Origin: G020344215 sp039586575
GTDB taxonomy: Bacteria; Gemmatimonadota; Gemmatimonadetes; Palauibacterales; KS3-K002
NCBI GenBank assembly: GCA_039586575.1
Contig: JBDHKD010000006.1
Coordinates: forward strand, 17,678-81,677
Length of the DNA stretch: 64,000 nucleotides
Reading direction: 5' to 3'
Within the stretch, counting starts at the first letter, position 1, and every line of letters starts with the position of its first letter. Position numbers and translations under genes: made by a program. This document shows, one piece after another, positions 53,446 through 63,083 of the stretch. Under the pieces are notes generated by a model. It had not been told where the DNA came from. It was given only the letters and a program-made list of their open reading frames with translations, and did not search any database.

Positions 53446-53486
53446 AAAGCAAGAGCGCCGTGACCCGGCCTCGGGTCACGGCGCTC
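53446..53486 (-). terminator. Terminator of the DUF5916 gene
   Basis: GAGCGCCGTGACCC (53453-53466) and GGGTCACGGCGCTC (53473-53486) pair over 14 nt with a 6-nt loop. On the minus strand, the T-rich stretch TTGCTTT follows. It stands 27 nt after the stop of the outer-membrane gene. Confidence 0.75.
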
Positions 53487-53512
53487 CGACGGGCGGCGCG
53501 CCCGCGACAGGC

Positions 53513-56188
53513 TTACGGGTTCAAGTAGTAGTTCACCTTGATGCTGAAGTAGTTGTCACCTTCGGCCCCGCGCAGCGCGTCGAAATCGTTCATCGGACGG
53601 AAGGCACCCGTGTAGTCGTAGGCCGTCTTGCTCGACGACCAGACGAAGAACAGGGTCGAGCCCCGCACGTACTCCCAGCGCAGCACCAGCGTCGACCGGA
53701 ACTGCTTGAAGTTGAAGTTCGGGTCGTCGAACGAGAAATCCGTCGCGCCGTCCCGATTCAGGTCCACGTTGTAGGTGCCGGGCTCACCCGGGTCGCTGCT
53801 CGCCTCGTAGGTGAGACGGTCTTCCTCCAACGGATCGAAGCGATCGGCATAGGCATTCGCCTTCGGGTCCACGACCTCGCTGAACGCCGTGTAGTTGCCG
53901 GCCGAGACGAACGGCTGTGCGTAGAGCTGCAGGCTCAGGTTCGGCGTGAACGTCCAGTCGAGCCGCGTCGTCAAGTAGAGCGTCTTTTGATCGAGCACAC
54001 TCGTGAAATAATGCGTCGAGCCCAGCACGTCCTCCGTCGTCAAGTACTGCCAATCGTCGTGGTTCCAGCTGTACTCGGGCCCCAGCGTCAGCCGCACGTT
54101 GGCTAGCGGCCGCCAGGCCACGTAGGCCCAGACGCCGGCCGAAGTGGAGCTCTCCTCATCCTTCCACCCCCAGGTGCCCGTCTCAAAGTTGACCGGCTTG
54201 CGGTCGTCGCTGTAGAAGCCGCCCCACCAGTTCCAGGCAGCGGGCGCCTTCATCGCCGGCCCACCCCGCAGCGTCTGGACGGAGAAGCCAGGAAACTGCC
54301 GCTCGACGCCACCCCAACCGCCCCAGTAGTTGAGCAGCGTGAAGCTACCGTTGACGTTCGTACCCGTCGCCGTCCGCTCGCCGCCGAACGTCTGATAATA
54401 CCAGCCATTCCAATTGAGGTAGTAGCGCCGAAAGATCTTGCCCGGCTGCACGTCGCGGTACTGGATCCAGGCGCCGTTGCGCCACACGTCGGCCGACCTC
54501 TGGAACCCCAGGTCGTTCGCCTCGAAGCCCGGCGAGATCCAGGAGCTCCGCACCGAACCGCGCCAGTGGGTGCCACCGATCTTGGCGAAGCTGAACGACC
54601 CGCTCGTCCCCGACAGGCTGGTCCGTGTCGGATCGTAGGTGAGGTGGTCGGCATCGGGCCGCTGGTAGTAGCGGGCCGAACTCGTTTGGGCATCATCGAT
54701 CGCGGACTCGGATCCGCGGATGTGAGACATCAGCACCTGCCCAGTCAGCTCCCAGTTGCCGTCCCAGAACCGGTGCCGCGCATCGATACCGCCGGTATAG
54801 GCCGACGAGCGCAGATAATCGAGCGAGGCGGGCAGGTCACGGTTGGTCGCCGTGACGATGGCGCCCAGGGCGCTCGCGCCGCCGTTGAGGTCTTTCTGCA
54901 CCCGGGCGACGCCGTAGTTGGTCAGCGGCTCGACGACGTCCTCGAAGCGGTTACCGTCACCGGCGATCACCATGGCTTTCTCTTGCGCGGTGACCGCGTC
55001 GAGCACGCCGACGGTCCAGCCGTCGGCCGACTTGCCCGACAGCTTGGCCGCCGTCACGATCGTCGTATTATCGGGGTAATCCACGTAGCCGCCGCGATCG
55101 TCGGCGTCGCCCTGCGGCCGCCGGCCAATGCGCCGCGAATAGAAGAGCTGCTCCATACCGCCGCTGCCGGTCAGCCCGTAGCTGAAGATGTTGGCACCCT
55201 CCAGGAAGAAGGGACGCTTCTCCTGGAAGAAGGTCTCGAAAGCCGAGAGGTTGACCACCGACGGGTCGGCCTCGACCTGACCGAAGTCGGGGTTGAGCGT
55301 CAGGTTCAGCGTCAGGCTGTTGGTCACGCCGTAACGCAGGTCCCCACCGAAGTTGCCTTGGAACTCGCTGCCGGTCTGGAACGGGTTGTCGGGATCCTCC
55401 GGTGTGAACCCCTGGGTGGCTACCACATAGGGCAGCACCTCCAGGCGCCGCGGCGGCTCGATCCCGTCGATCCCCACCAGCTCGCCGTACTCGGACACCC
55501 AGCCGGAAGCGTCCTTGGCGATCGGCTTCCACTGCACGACCTCGTTCTTCCGCTGGATGACGCGCTCGATGTTGAAGCCCCAGATCTGCTCGGGGGCCTG
55601 CGAGAAGCGGAGCTGCGAGAACGGGATGCGGAACTCGGCCACCCAGCCCTCTTCATCCACGCTGGTCGCCACGTCCCACACGGCGTTCCAAGAATCGTCC
55701 GCCCACGTGTCATCGTACCGATACATGTCGCGCTCGACCCCGGCCGGGTTCACCCGGAACTCGAACGCGGTCCGCCGGTCGTAGTATGAATCGATCGAGA
55801 CGATGAGCCAGTCGGATGCCGACCACTGATCGCGCCGCGTGAGCTGGCCGGTGATAAGGTCCGGCTCGCTATCGTAGGCACGGATCCCGACGTAAAGCGA
55901 CCCGTCATCGAACAGCACCCGGACCTCGGTCCGCTCCGTCGCCGGGGCGCCCTCGTCGGGGTCACGCTGCACGAAATCGGCGATCGGCTCCGCCAGCGCC
56001 CAGGCAGCCTCATCGAGCTTCCCGTCGATCTCGGGAGTGCCCGGAGTCGCGCGGCTCGCCCGCGCCCGATAGGGCGCCGGATCAGGCTTTTTCTTGTCGG
56101 GGTCCTCGTTCTCACCCGCCAGGGCAGGGAGCGCTCCCGCAACGATGAGGAGCGCTGCGGCCAGAATCGTTCGCGCGGTATTTCGCAT
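53513..56188 (-). CDS. DUF5916 outer-membrane protein with CBM9-like N-terminal domain
   Basis: An 891-residue protein. A signal peptide (ILAAALLIVAGALPALA) precedes a CBM9-like domain at about 40-220 (GTPEIDGKLDEAAWALAEPI; VEWE-like strands; EGWVAEFRIPFSQLRFS). A DUF5916 barrel of about 20 amphipathic strands follows, ending in KVNYYLNP. The domain pair suggests binding of an external carbohydrate, but the family is uncharacterised. ATG 56188 opens the signal peptide. It is divergent from the radical SAM gene. Confidence 0.9.
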   Translation of the reverse strand: MRNTARTILAAALLIVAGALPALAGENEDPDKKKPDPAPYRARASRATPGTPEIDGKLDEAAWALAEPIADFVQRDPDEGAPATERTEVRVLFDDGSLYVGIRAYDSEPDLITGQLTRRDQWSASDWLIVSIDSYYDRRTAFEFRVNPAGVERDMYRYDDTWADDSWNAVWDVATSVDEEGWVAEFRIPFSQLRFSQAPEQIWGFNIERVIQRKNEVVQWKPIAKDASGWVSEYGELVGIDGIEPPRRLEVLPYVVATQGFTPEDPDNPFQTGSEFQGNFGGDLRYGVTNSLTLNLTLNPDFGQVEADPSVVNLSAFETFFQEKRPFFLEGANIFSYGLTGSGGMEQLFYSRRIGRRPQGDADDRGGYVDYPDNTTIVTAAKLSGKSADGWTVGVLDAVTAQEKAMVIAGDGNRFEDVVEPLTNYGVARVQKDLNGGASALGAIVTATNRDLPASLDYLRSSAYTGGIDARHRFWDGNWELTGQVLMSHIRGSESAIDDAQTSSARYYQRPDADHLTYDPTRTSLSGTSGSFSFAKIGGTHWRGSVRSSWISPGFEANDLGFQRSADVWRNGAWIQYRDVQPGKIFRRYYLNWNGWYYQTFGGERTATGTNVNGSFTLLNYWGGWGGVERQFPGFSVQTLRGGPAMKAPAAWNWWGGFYSDDRKPVNFETGTWGWKDEESSTSAGVWAYVAWRPLANVRLTLGPEYSWNHDDWQYLTTEDVLGSTHYFTSVLDQKTLYLTTRLDWTFTPNLSLQLYAQPFVSAGNYTAFSEVVDPKANAYADRFDPLEEDRLTYEASSDPGEPGTYNVDLNRDGATDFSFDDPNFNFKQFRSTLVLRWEYVRGSTLFFVWSSSKTAYDYTGAFRPMNDFDALRGAEGDNYFSIKVNYYLNP

Positions 56189-56426
56189 GGCGCATATTCC
56201 TTGACGACTCCCGGTTTTCCTTCTGGCTGTGGCACAACTCCTGGGTCCCTCATTGCCTTAGACGCCCGGAATCGCCCGAGGGTTGGCACGCCCACCAAAT
56301 AGCCGGATCTCTTCTTGCCACGCCCCAGGGCCCGCGGTAGCTTGCCCGCACTGTGCCAGGCGCGGCCGTCGTCAACTGCCCAACCCAGGGCCGGCCGAGC
56401 TCTCACCCGTCCAACTCCTGAAGCTC

Positions 56427-56454
56427 GGTCCCAACGACTCGGTCCCAACGACTC
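56427..56454 (+). repeat. 14-nt tandem duplication upstream of the radical SAM gene
   Basis: GGTCCCAACGACTC occurs twice without a gap (56427-56440, 56441-56454), 27 nt ahead of the start codon. It may be a recent slip or a paired binding site. The 56189-56480 stretch around it holds no supported gene. Confidence 0.8.
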
Positions 56455-56480
56455 GAACCCCGCGCCGGGAGTATTTGCGC

Positions 56481-57704
56481 ATGAGCATGACCACCCCGCC
56501 CAACCACCGGTCGCTATACCGGCTCCCGTGGAGCTTGCCCGACAACGCGATCTCCTGGCTGGAACCGACGGCAGCCTGCAACCTCTACTGTGAGGGCTGC
56601 TATCGCACGAACGATCCCAAAGGGCACAAGAGCCTGGATGAGGTTGCCGCGGATCTCGACGTCTTTCTCAGGTTGCGCAGCTCGGATGGGATCTCGGTGG
56701 CCGGCGGCGATCCGCTTTGTCATCCCGAGGTCGTTGACATCGTGGCCCTGATCGCGGAGCGCAAGCTGAAACCGATCCTCAACACTAACGGACTCGCGCT
56801 CACACGCGAGCTGCTAACAGAGCTGAAGCGTGCAGGGCTCTGGGGAGTGACGCTTCACATCGATAGCAAGCAAACGCGGCGCGGCTGGCACGGGAAGAGC
56901 GAGATCGAGCTGAACGAGCTGCGACTGGAATTCGCACAGCTGATCGCAGAGGTCGGTGGCCTGTCGTGCGCGCTCAACTCCACCGTCTACGACGACACGT
57001 TGGAATACGTGCCGGAGGTCGTGGCCTGGGGCGAGCGGCACATCGACATCGTGCACGTGCTGGTATTCATCGCATTTCGCGCGGCTCTGATCGACGGCGT
57101 GTTCGACTATTACGTAAAGGGCGAGAAAATCGACTTCGACGACATCCGCTACGCCACGCACAAGGTGCCGCGGGTCGACATACTGTCGACGGACATCCTG
57201 GCGAAGATTCAATACCGCTTCCCCGATTTTCGCCCCTGCGCCTACCTCAACGGGACGGAGAAGCCGGACTCCTTCAAGTGGCTGCTCACCGGTCGAATAG
57301 GGACGAAAGGTAAGGTCCATGGGTATGTGGGCCCCAGATTCATGGAACTGGCGCAAGTGGGCCATCACCTGCGACACGGCCGATACCTGGCCTACAGCAG
57401 CCCCAGGGTCCACCGACGCGGGCGCTCGATGCTGGCAGTGGCGCCGCTGGACCGCGGGGTCGCGCGAACCGGATTCAGCTACCTGCGCAACCCGCTGCGG
57501 CTATTCCGGCGTCTTCACTACCAGTCGGTGATGATCATTCAACCGATCGACCTGTTGCCGGACGGGCGGCAGAACATGTGCGACGGCTGTCCCGACATGA
57601 CCGTCTGGAACGGCCGGCTGGCGTGGTCGTGCCGTCTCGAGGAGCCGATGAACCTCGGCGGCTTCGTCCAGACCGTTCCCAAGCAGGACCCCACATCCCA
57701 CTGA
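56481..57704 (+). CDS. Radical SAM protein with additional C-terminal cysteines
   Basis: A 407-residue radical SAM enzyme: CNLYCEGC (Cys33, 37, 40) binds the 4Fe-4S cluster, and the GGDPL segment contacts SAM. Three cysteines near the end (CDGCPDMTVWNGRLAWSC) may hold a second cluster, as in SPASM-like members. The partner gene is a PAP2-type phosphatase starting 6 nt later, which points to a lipid or polyprenol modification. The reaction is unknown. ATG 56481 has GGGAG 9 nt upstream; a frame 66 codons longer lacks support. Confidence 0.85.
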   Translation: MSMTTPPNHRSLYRLPWSLPDNAISWLEPTAACNLYCEGCYRTNDPKGHKSLDEVAADLDVFLRLRSSDGISVAGGDPLCHPEVVDIVALIAERKLKPILNTNGLALTRELLTELKRAGLWGVTLHIDSKQTRRGWHGKSEIELNELRLEFAQLIAEVGGLSCALNSTVYDDTLEYVPEVVAWGERHIDIVHVLVFIAFRAALIDGVFDYYVKGEKIDFDDIRYATHKVPRVDILSTDILAKIQYRFPDFRPCAYLNGTEKPDSFKWLLTGRIGTKGKVHGYVGPRFMELAQVGHHLRHGRYLAYSSPRVHRRGRSMLAVAPLDRGVARTGFSYLRNPLRLFRRLHYQSVMIIQPIDLLPDGRQNMCDGCPDMTVWNGRLAWSCRLEEPMNLGGFVQTVPKQDPTSH

Positions 57705-57709
57705 CACTC

Positions 57710-58615
57710 ATGAGCGAATCACAGGCAGCGCCAAGGCCAAAGCTCGTCGACAGAATCGCCTCCGCCTACAACGTCCTGCTGGCGCTCGTCTGGGCCGTTC
57801 TGATCCCGCAGTGGTCGTACGCCATCTGGCTCTTCCTCGCTCACGCGGCGGCGGCGATGATGCCGCCGATGCTCGCGCGCGCTCCCGATCGCCTGTCGCC
57901 CGTCGGCCGCGTATTGCGCGACATCTACCCGCTGGTCTGGATCCTCGCCTTCTGGACGGAATTGGACTTCATTCGTCCCCTCTTGCACGACTCCGCCTAT
58001 GACCGCGTGATCGGGGCTCTCGACCTGGCGGTCTTCGGCCGCCATCTCAACGAGGTCTGGATGCCGGCCATGCCCTGGGTGTGGTTCAGCGAGATCATGC
58101 ACCTCGCCTACTTCAGCTACTATTTCACAGTGATCGTGCCGCTCCTCTATATGCTGTTCAGGGGCAGCCAGGAGATGAAGCTGGACATGACCTTCCGCGT
58201 GGTGCTCGTCTACTTCGCCTGCTACTTCATCTATATCGCCTTCCCGGTGGACGGCCCCCACTTCCTCAGCGAGCACTACGAGGGCCCGCTGCAGCAAGGG
58301 TTCTTCTATCGGGTGGATTCGGTGTTGCAGGGCCAGGGAGACGCGCTGGGCTGCTCGTTCCCGAGCTCGCATGTGGCTGCCTCGACGACGATGGCCTACC
58401 TAGGCGTCCGCTGGCTTTCCCGGCCCGCCGCTGGCCTGCTGGTGCTTGCCGCCGCCGGTGTAGCCGTATCAACGGTGTACACGCAGCACCACTTCGCCAT
58501 CGATTCCGTGGCGGGCGTGATTTGGGCGATGTGGCTCAACCTGATGGTCGCCCCGGCGCTCCTGCGCTGGTGGCACCACCGTCGGCGGTCGCCATCAACG
58601 CCGCCCTCGCACTGA
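57710..58615 (+). CDS. PAP2-superfamily membrane phosphatase (Aur1-like)
   Basis: A 301-residue membrane protein with six or more helices. The PAP2 motifs are C2 (CSFPSSHVAAS, about 215-225) and C3 (HHFAIDSVAG, about 255-264). C1 is degraded, as in the Aur1/inositol phosphotransferase branch. It would act on a lipid phosphate or transfer a phosphoinositol-like head group. Its start is 6 nt after the radical SAM stop. Its 3-prime end overlaps the convergent aldolase gene by 80 nt. Confidence 0.88.
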   Translation: MSESQAAPRPKLVDRIASAYNVLLALVWAVLIPQWSYAIWLFLAHAAAAMMPPMLARAPDRLSPVGRVLRDIYPLVWILAFWTELDFIRPLLHDSAYDRVIGALDLAVFGRHLNEVWMPAMPWVWFSEIMHLAYFSYYFTVIVPLLYMLFRGSQEMKLDMTFRVVLVYFACYFIYIAFPVDGPHFLSEHYEGPLQQGFFYRVDSVLQGQGDALGCSFPSSHVAASTTMAYLGVRWLSRPAAGLLVLAAAGVAVSTVYTQHHFAIDSVAGVIWAMWLNLMVAPALLRWWHHRRRSPSTPPSH

Positions 58616-59261
58616 GCTCGCCGTACTCCATTCGCTCATAGGCTTCCGCAATAGTGCCCCCGACGCTGACCGCCCCGTGTCGAGCCAGAAGGAGGAGCTT
58701 CACGCCCTCGGCGACCGCGTGGCCGACCGACGTGGCCAGCTCCTGGGAGCCCGACGGCCAGTAGGGGAGGCGGGCGATCGGGCCTAGGGAGGCGGCTGCC
58801 TCCGGCAGTATCGATGCCAGGTCGAGGTCTCGGATCCCCAGCGCCGTGAGCGCCGGGGCGTGCGTGTGAATCACCGCGCCGACTCCCATGTCCGCCAGGT
58901 AGCAGGCTCGGTGTAGCGGCAGCTCCACGCTGGCGTGCGCGCTGGATTCCGGCGCGGCGTGCAGATCGACCACCCGTATGGCGGACGCATGGAGGCGCGA
59001 CTTGTCCGCCGCACGTGGGGTGATGTAGATGGCGTCCCTGTTGTGCAGGCGGGCCGACAGGTTGCCGCAGCAGCCGGCGATGAGTCCGGCCTGCCAGGCG
59101 CGTTTCCCGTGATAGCAAAGCAGCAGGCGCAGCGCCTCATCGTGGGCGGCGGCGGCCGGCTCGACGATGGCACGGCGGATGGGGCCGAACAGCAAGCCGC
59201 TTTGTCCGACATGCCCGACAAGCCGTCGCGTGCCACCGAGCCAAGGCGACAGCACGGACAT
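58536..59261 (-). CDS. Class II aldolase/adducin family protein
   Basis: A 241-residue protein of the fuculose/ribulose-phosphate aldolase fold. It shows GNLSAR, ITPRA, a zinc pair HTHAP near residue 135, and RHGAVSVGGT. A catalytic acid equivalent to that of fuculose-1-phosphate aldolase is plausible in PLHRACY. AGGAGGTC precedes ATG 59261. Substrate unknown. It reads toward the PAP2 gene, against the direction of the oxidoreductase cluster. Confidence 0.87.
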   Translation of the reverse strand: MSVLSPWLGGTRRLVGHVGQSGLLFGPIRRAIVEPAAAAHDEALRLLLCYHGKRAWQAGLIAGCCGNLSARLHNRDAIYITPRAADKSRLHASAIRVVDLHAAPESSAHASVELPLHRACYLADMGVGAVIHTHAPALTALGIRDLDLASILPEAAASLGPIARLPYWPSGSQELATSVGHAVAEGVKLLLLARHGAVSVGGTIAEAYERMEYGELSARAALMATADGGATSAGAPGRPSG

Positions 59262-59285
59262 AATGACCTCCTTTTGACCTGACCC

Positions 59286-59291
59286 TATAAT
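59286..59291 (+). promoter_or_regulatory. AT-rich divergent promoter core
   Basis: TATAAT (59286-59291) within CTATAATATAG lies between the aldolase and the dehydrogenase small-subunit genes and could serve either strand. No fitting -35 was found for the plus strand. Confidence 0.35.
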
Positions 59292-59384
59292 ATAGCCCAT
59301 CTTTCCCGAGACCACCGAGCCAACCCCAGACGAAAGGAAGGGGCCGCGACGAACACGCCGTCCGCCATCGCACCGCTGGCGCCG

Positions 59385-59756
59385 GTGTTCCAGGCCGTCG
59401 TCCGCACGGTCGTGCCCGAGGCCGAAGAGCTGGACCCGGCAGCCTGGGACGACCTGGAGGGCCTGGTCTCGGAATCGCTGCGCGACCGGCCGCCCGAGCT
59501 GCTGCGCGGGCTTCGCCTCTTCCTGCGTCTCGTCGAGTGGGCCCCGCTCTTCCGCTTCGGCCGACGGTTCACTCGTCTCGATCGAGACCGCCGGGCCCGC
59601 TTCCTGGCCGGCCTGCAGACGAGCCGCAGCGATCTCCTCCGGGTCGGCTTCTGGGGGCTGAGGACATTGGCGCTCCTCGGCTACTATGGTCGTGAGCCGG
59701 CCGCCGAATCGATCGGCTACCGCCCCGACCCTCGGGGTTGGGAGGCCCGGGGATGA
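59385..59756 (+). CDS. Small subunit-like protein of a GMC oxidoreductase (gluconate 2-dehydrogenase subunit 3 type)
   Basis: A 123-residue, helix-rich protein (VVRTVVPEAEELD; LRGLRLFLRLVEW; LVRVGFWGLRTLALLGYYGREPAA). The last segment (GYYG..P...GYRPDPRGW) is typical of the third subunit of membrane gluconate 2-dehydrogenases, which always adjoin a GMC flavoprotein, as here. GTG 59385 is the first start in frame; there is an AAAGGAAGGGG before it but at long distance. The stop overlaps the start of the GMC gene (ATGA). Confidence 0.72.
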   Translation: MFQAVVRTVVPEAEELDPAAWDDLEGLVSESLRDRPPELLRGLRLFLRLVEWAPLFRFGRRFTRLDRDRRARFLAGLQTSRSDLLRVGFWGLRTLALLGYYGREPAAESIGYRPDPRGWEARG

Positions 59757-61261
59757 GGGAGCGTGCCTACGACATCGTGATCGTCGGTTCGGGCGCCGGC
59801 GGTGGCACCGTGGCTCAGGAGTTGGCGCCGCTCTGCAGGGATGGGGTCCGCATCGCCGTGCTGGAGAAAGGGCCGCGGCTCCGGGAGGACGAGTTCAGCG
59901 GTCGCGAGATCGAGATGGCGCAGGCTCTTTACGAGGACGGGGGTGGCTTCCTCACCGCCGACCGATCCATGACTCTGGCCATGGGGATCGGCTACGGCGG
60001 CTCGACCACGGTCTATACCGGTACCTCGATCATCGCTCCGCAGCGCGTGATCCGCGGCTGGAACGTGCCGGGCCTCGAGCCCGAGGAGATCGAGCGCCGC
60101 TCCCGCAAGTTCATGGACCAGAACAACGTCCATCTGCTGGAGGAAGCTCTGATCAACGAGAACAACCAGCTCTTCGTGCGCGGGTGCCGTCGACTGGGTT
60201 ACGACGTCCAGCAGTTCCCGGTGAACGTGAAGGGTTGTCGCGGCGCCAGCCTCTGCAACCTGGGCTGCCCCAATCAGGCCAAACAGGGCACGGATCGCGT
60301 CCAGTTGCCGCGGGCGGAGCAAGCCGGCGTGGAGGTCGTCACCCGTTGCGAGGCGCTGCGCCTCGAGGAGCGTGCGGTGATCGCGCGGGTCACGGCGCGC
60401 CCCGACGGGGGCAAAGGCGAGCCCGCCTCCTGGGAGCCCGGCGACTACCGAATCCGCGCCAAGATCGTGGTCGCCTGCGCCGGGGCCGTGAACTCGCCGG
60501 CTTTGCTACTCCGGTCGCGCCTGCCCGTGTCGCTAGCGCGGCTGGGTCACGGCTTCACCTGTCACCCGGCGCTGATCCTGGTCGGCCAGCACGAGCGGCC
60601 GATCACCAACTTCGTCGGTCATCCGAAGAGCTACTTCCTGGATCAGTTCGCCGAGAGCGACGGCTTTATCCTCGAGACCTGCATGTACTTCCCGTTCACC
60701 ACGGCGAAGAGCCTGAGCGGGTTCGGCGCGGCGCACAGCACGTTCATGAAGGCCTTTTCGCGGCTCCAGATGATCCTCGTCCTGGCCTGCGACCACACCG
60801 ATCCGCACAATCGGGTGACCGTCGATCGCCGCGGCCGGCCGGTGGTTCACTACGGCTTCACGCCCGCGGTCAAGAGCGCGCTGGCGCACGGGACCCTCAC
60901 CGCGGCCCGCATCTTCTTCGCCGCCGGAGCGCAGCGCGTCCACGTGCCTGCGGCGACCACACCGCTGGTCGAGCGACGGGATGCCGAGCGGCTCGAGGGG
61001 ATCGTCGATGAGCGACTCTTCCGGCCGGGCTCGGTAACGGTTTCGGCCGCTCACCTGCAAGGTGGCTGTGGCATGGGGCTCGGCCCGCAGGACTCCGTCA
61101 CCGACGCCTTCGGCCGCGTGCACGGACTGCCCTGGCTGTTCGTCGCCGACGCCAGCCTCTTCCCCGACTCCGTCGAGATCAACCCTTACCTGACGATCAT
61201 GGCGCTGGCCGACCGCGCAGCCGAGCGGATCCGCCGGGACGCCGGCGAGCTGCTGAACTGA
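59753..61261 (+). CDS. GMC-family FAD oxidoreductase
   Basis: A 502-residue flavoprotein. The FAD site is VGSGAGGGTVAQEL, and the active-site histidine (H434, HLQGGCGMG) and asparagine (N477, EINPYLT) are present. GCRGASLCNLGCPNQAKQGT near 160-180 recalls long-chain alcohol oxidases and their cysteine block. It is coupled by overlap to the small subunit before and the ThDP enzyme after. Oxidation of an alcohol or sugar at the membrane is likely; the substrate is open. Confidence 0.92.
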   Translation: MRERAYDIVIVGSGAGGGTVAQELAPLCRDGVRIAVLEKGPRLREDEFSGREIEMAQALYEDGGGFLTADRSMTLAMGIGYGGSTTVYTGTSIIAPQRVIRGWNVPGLEPEEIERRSRKFMDQNNVHLLEEALINENNQLFVRGCRRLGYDVQQFPVNVKGCRGASLCNLGCPNQAKQGTDRVQLPRAEQAGVEVVTRCEALRLEERAVIARVTARPDGGKGEPASWEPGDYRIRAKIVVACAGAVNSPALLLRSRLPVSLARLGHGFTCHPALILVGQHERPITNFVGHPKSYFLDQFAESDGFILETCMYFPFTTAKSLSGFGAAHSTFMKAFSRLQMILVLACDHTDPHNRVTVDRRGRPVVHYGFTPAVKSALAHGTLTAARIFFAAGAQRVHVPAATTPLVERRDAERLEGIVDERLFRPGSVTVSAAHLQGGCGMGLGPQDSVTDAFGRVHGLPWLFVADASLFPDSVEINPYLTIMALADRAAERIRRDAGELLN

Positions 61262-62991
61262 TGACGAAGATGCCGGGAGCCGACATCGTCGTACGTGCCC
61301 TGGAAGATGAGGGTGTGCCCTTCACCTTCGGCATCCCCGGAACGCACAACATCGAGTTGTACGACGCGTTGAGCCGCTCGACCCGCGTGCGGCCGATCCT
61401 GGTCACCGATGAGCAGAGCGCCTCCTTCATGGCCGATGGCGTCTCGCGCTCGTCCGGCCGCCTCGGCTGCGTCAACCTCGTCCCCGGGGCCGGGCTTACC
61501 CACGCCCTCTCCGGGATCGCCGAGGCTTACCTCGACGGCATCCCGATGCTCGTGCTGGGCTGCGGGGTTCGCACTGACAGCGGCAAGGCGTTCCAGCTGC
61601 ACGACGTCGACCAGATGGCCATCGCCCGCCCGGTCACCAAAGCGCAGCTGAAGCCGGCGGAGGGCGCCCAGCTCTACGCCACGATCCGCCGGGCCTGCGC
61701 CATCGCCCGCGCCGCTCCCGCCGGGCCGGTCTTCGTCGAGATCCCCGTGAACCACTACCTATTCCGGCAGGAACCCGATTACGACTCCTGGGCGCCGGGG
61801 ACCACGGCGCCCGCCGGGCCGGACCCCCAGACGCTGCAGGCGGTTCGCGAGCTGGTGGCCGGCAGCAGGCGTCCGCTCCTCTACCTGGGGCTGGGCGCCG
61901 AGGGTGCCGGTCGCGACCTGGTGAGGCTGGCGGAGTGTTTGGAGGCGCCGGTGGCCACGACCATCCAGGGGAAAGGGATCTTCCCAGAGAGCCACCCCCT
62001 GTGGCTCTGGTGCGGATTCGGTGACGCCGCGCCGCCGTTCGCACGCCAAGTCGCCGCCTCTTGCGACCTCACCTTGGCCGTCGGCTGCCGCTTCGCCGAG
62101 GTGGGTACCGGCAGCTACGGCCTCGAACCGCCCGGTAAGCTGGTGCACGTCGATGTCGATACGTCCGCCCTCGACCGCAACTACCCGACCGAGCTCGGGG
62201 TGGTCTCGGACGCCGCCGCCTTCGTTTCCGCCCTGCTGGCCGAGCTGGAACCCCGGGACCGGGATACCCGGCTGCGCGACACGATCCGTGAGGGACACGC
62301 GACCGTGCACGATGCCCGGACCGCCCCTGGCGGCGAGCGGGTGAGCCCATTTCACCTGTTGACGGCTCTGCAGGAGGTCTACGGTCCCGAAGCGATCTTC
62401 TCCACCGACAGCGGCAACGGAACTTTTTTGGCCATGGAGATCCTGCGGCTGGATAGGCCGCGCTCGTTCCTGGCGCCGGTCGATTATTCCTGCATGGGCT
62501 ACGCCGTGCCCGCCGCTCTGGGTGCCGCCCTCGCCGCACCTGACCGGCCGGCGTTGGCCCTGGCCGGCGACGGCGCCTTCCTCATGACGGGCCTCGAGCT
62601 GCTCACCGCCGCTCACCTGCGTCTGCCGGTGACGATCCTGGTTCTGCGGGACCGTGAGCTGGCCCAGATCGCCCAGTTCCAGCACACGGCCTTCGCCCGC
62701 AAGACGGCCAGCCGGCTACCCGATTTCGATCTCGCCCCCCTCTGCCAGGGGATCGGCGTCGACTACGTCTCGCTCCAGAGCGACGTCGAGGTGCTCGAAA
62801 CCCTCCGCCAGGCTCGCTCGATACACCGCGAGGGCCGGCCCGTGGTGGTCGAGGTCGAGATCGACTACTCGCGTCCGACCTATTTCACCCGCGGCGTCGT
62901 TCGCACAAACCTGGGGCGCCTGCCCTGGTCCGACAGGCTGCGTTTCGTGGCCCGGGCCCTGGCCCGGCGGCTCCCGGGAGGCGGCATCTAG
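61261..62991 (+). CDS. ThDP-dependent enzyme of the acetolactate synthase-like family
   Basis: A 576-residue enzyme with three domains: Pyr (1-170), central (190-320) and PP (350-550). The catalytic glutamate is E51 (TDEQSASFMADG). The ThDP/magnesium motif begins GDGAF (D437), but the usual NN is R463-D464, so an aspartate replaces the metal-binding asparagine; the metal may still bind. It is coupled by TGATG to the GMC gene. Activity is carboligase or decarboxylase; a hydroxyacyl lyase is an option given its alcohol-oxidase-like partner. Confidence 0.88.
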   Translation: MTKMPGADIVVRALEDEGVPFTFGIPGTHNIELYDALSRSTRVRPILVTDEQSASFMADGVSRSSGRLGCVNLVPGAGLTHALSGIAEAYLDGIPMLVLGCGVRTDSGKAFQLHDVDQMAIARPVTKAQLKPAEGAQLYATIRRACAIARAAPAGPVFVEIPVNHYLFRQEPDYDSWAPGTTAPAGPDPQTLQAVRELVAGSRRPLLYLGLGAEGAGRDLVRLAECLEAPVATTIQGKGIFPESHPLWLWCGFGDAAPPFARQVAASCDLTLAVGCRFAEVGTGSYGLEPPGKLVHVDVDTSALDRNYPTELGVVSDAAAFVSALLAELEPRDRDTRLRDTIREGHATVHDARTAPGGERVSPFHLLTALQEVYGPEAIFSTDSGNGTFLAMEILRLDRPRSFLAPVDYSCMGYAVPAALGAALAAPDRPALALAGDGAFLMTGLELLTAAHLRLPVTILVLRDRELAQIAQFQHTAFARKTASRLPDFDLAPLCQGIGVDYVSLQSDVEVLETLRQARSIHREGRPVVVEVEIDYSRPTYFTRGVVRTNLGRLPWSDRLRFVARALARRLPGGGI

Positions 62992-63083
62992 CCGTGGCGG
63001 GAAAAATGTGTAGTTTGAACGGTCAACCTGTCAAAAAAGCCTGTTCTTCTAGCATCCGTACACCTGCACGGAGGGGTAAGTTT

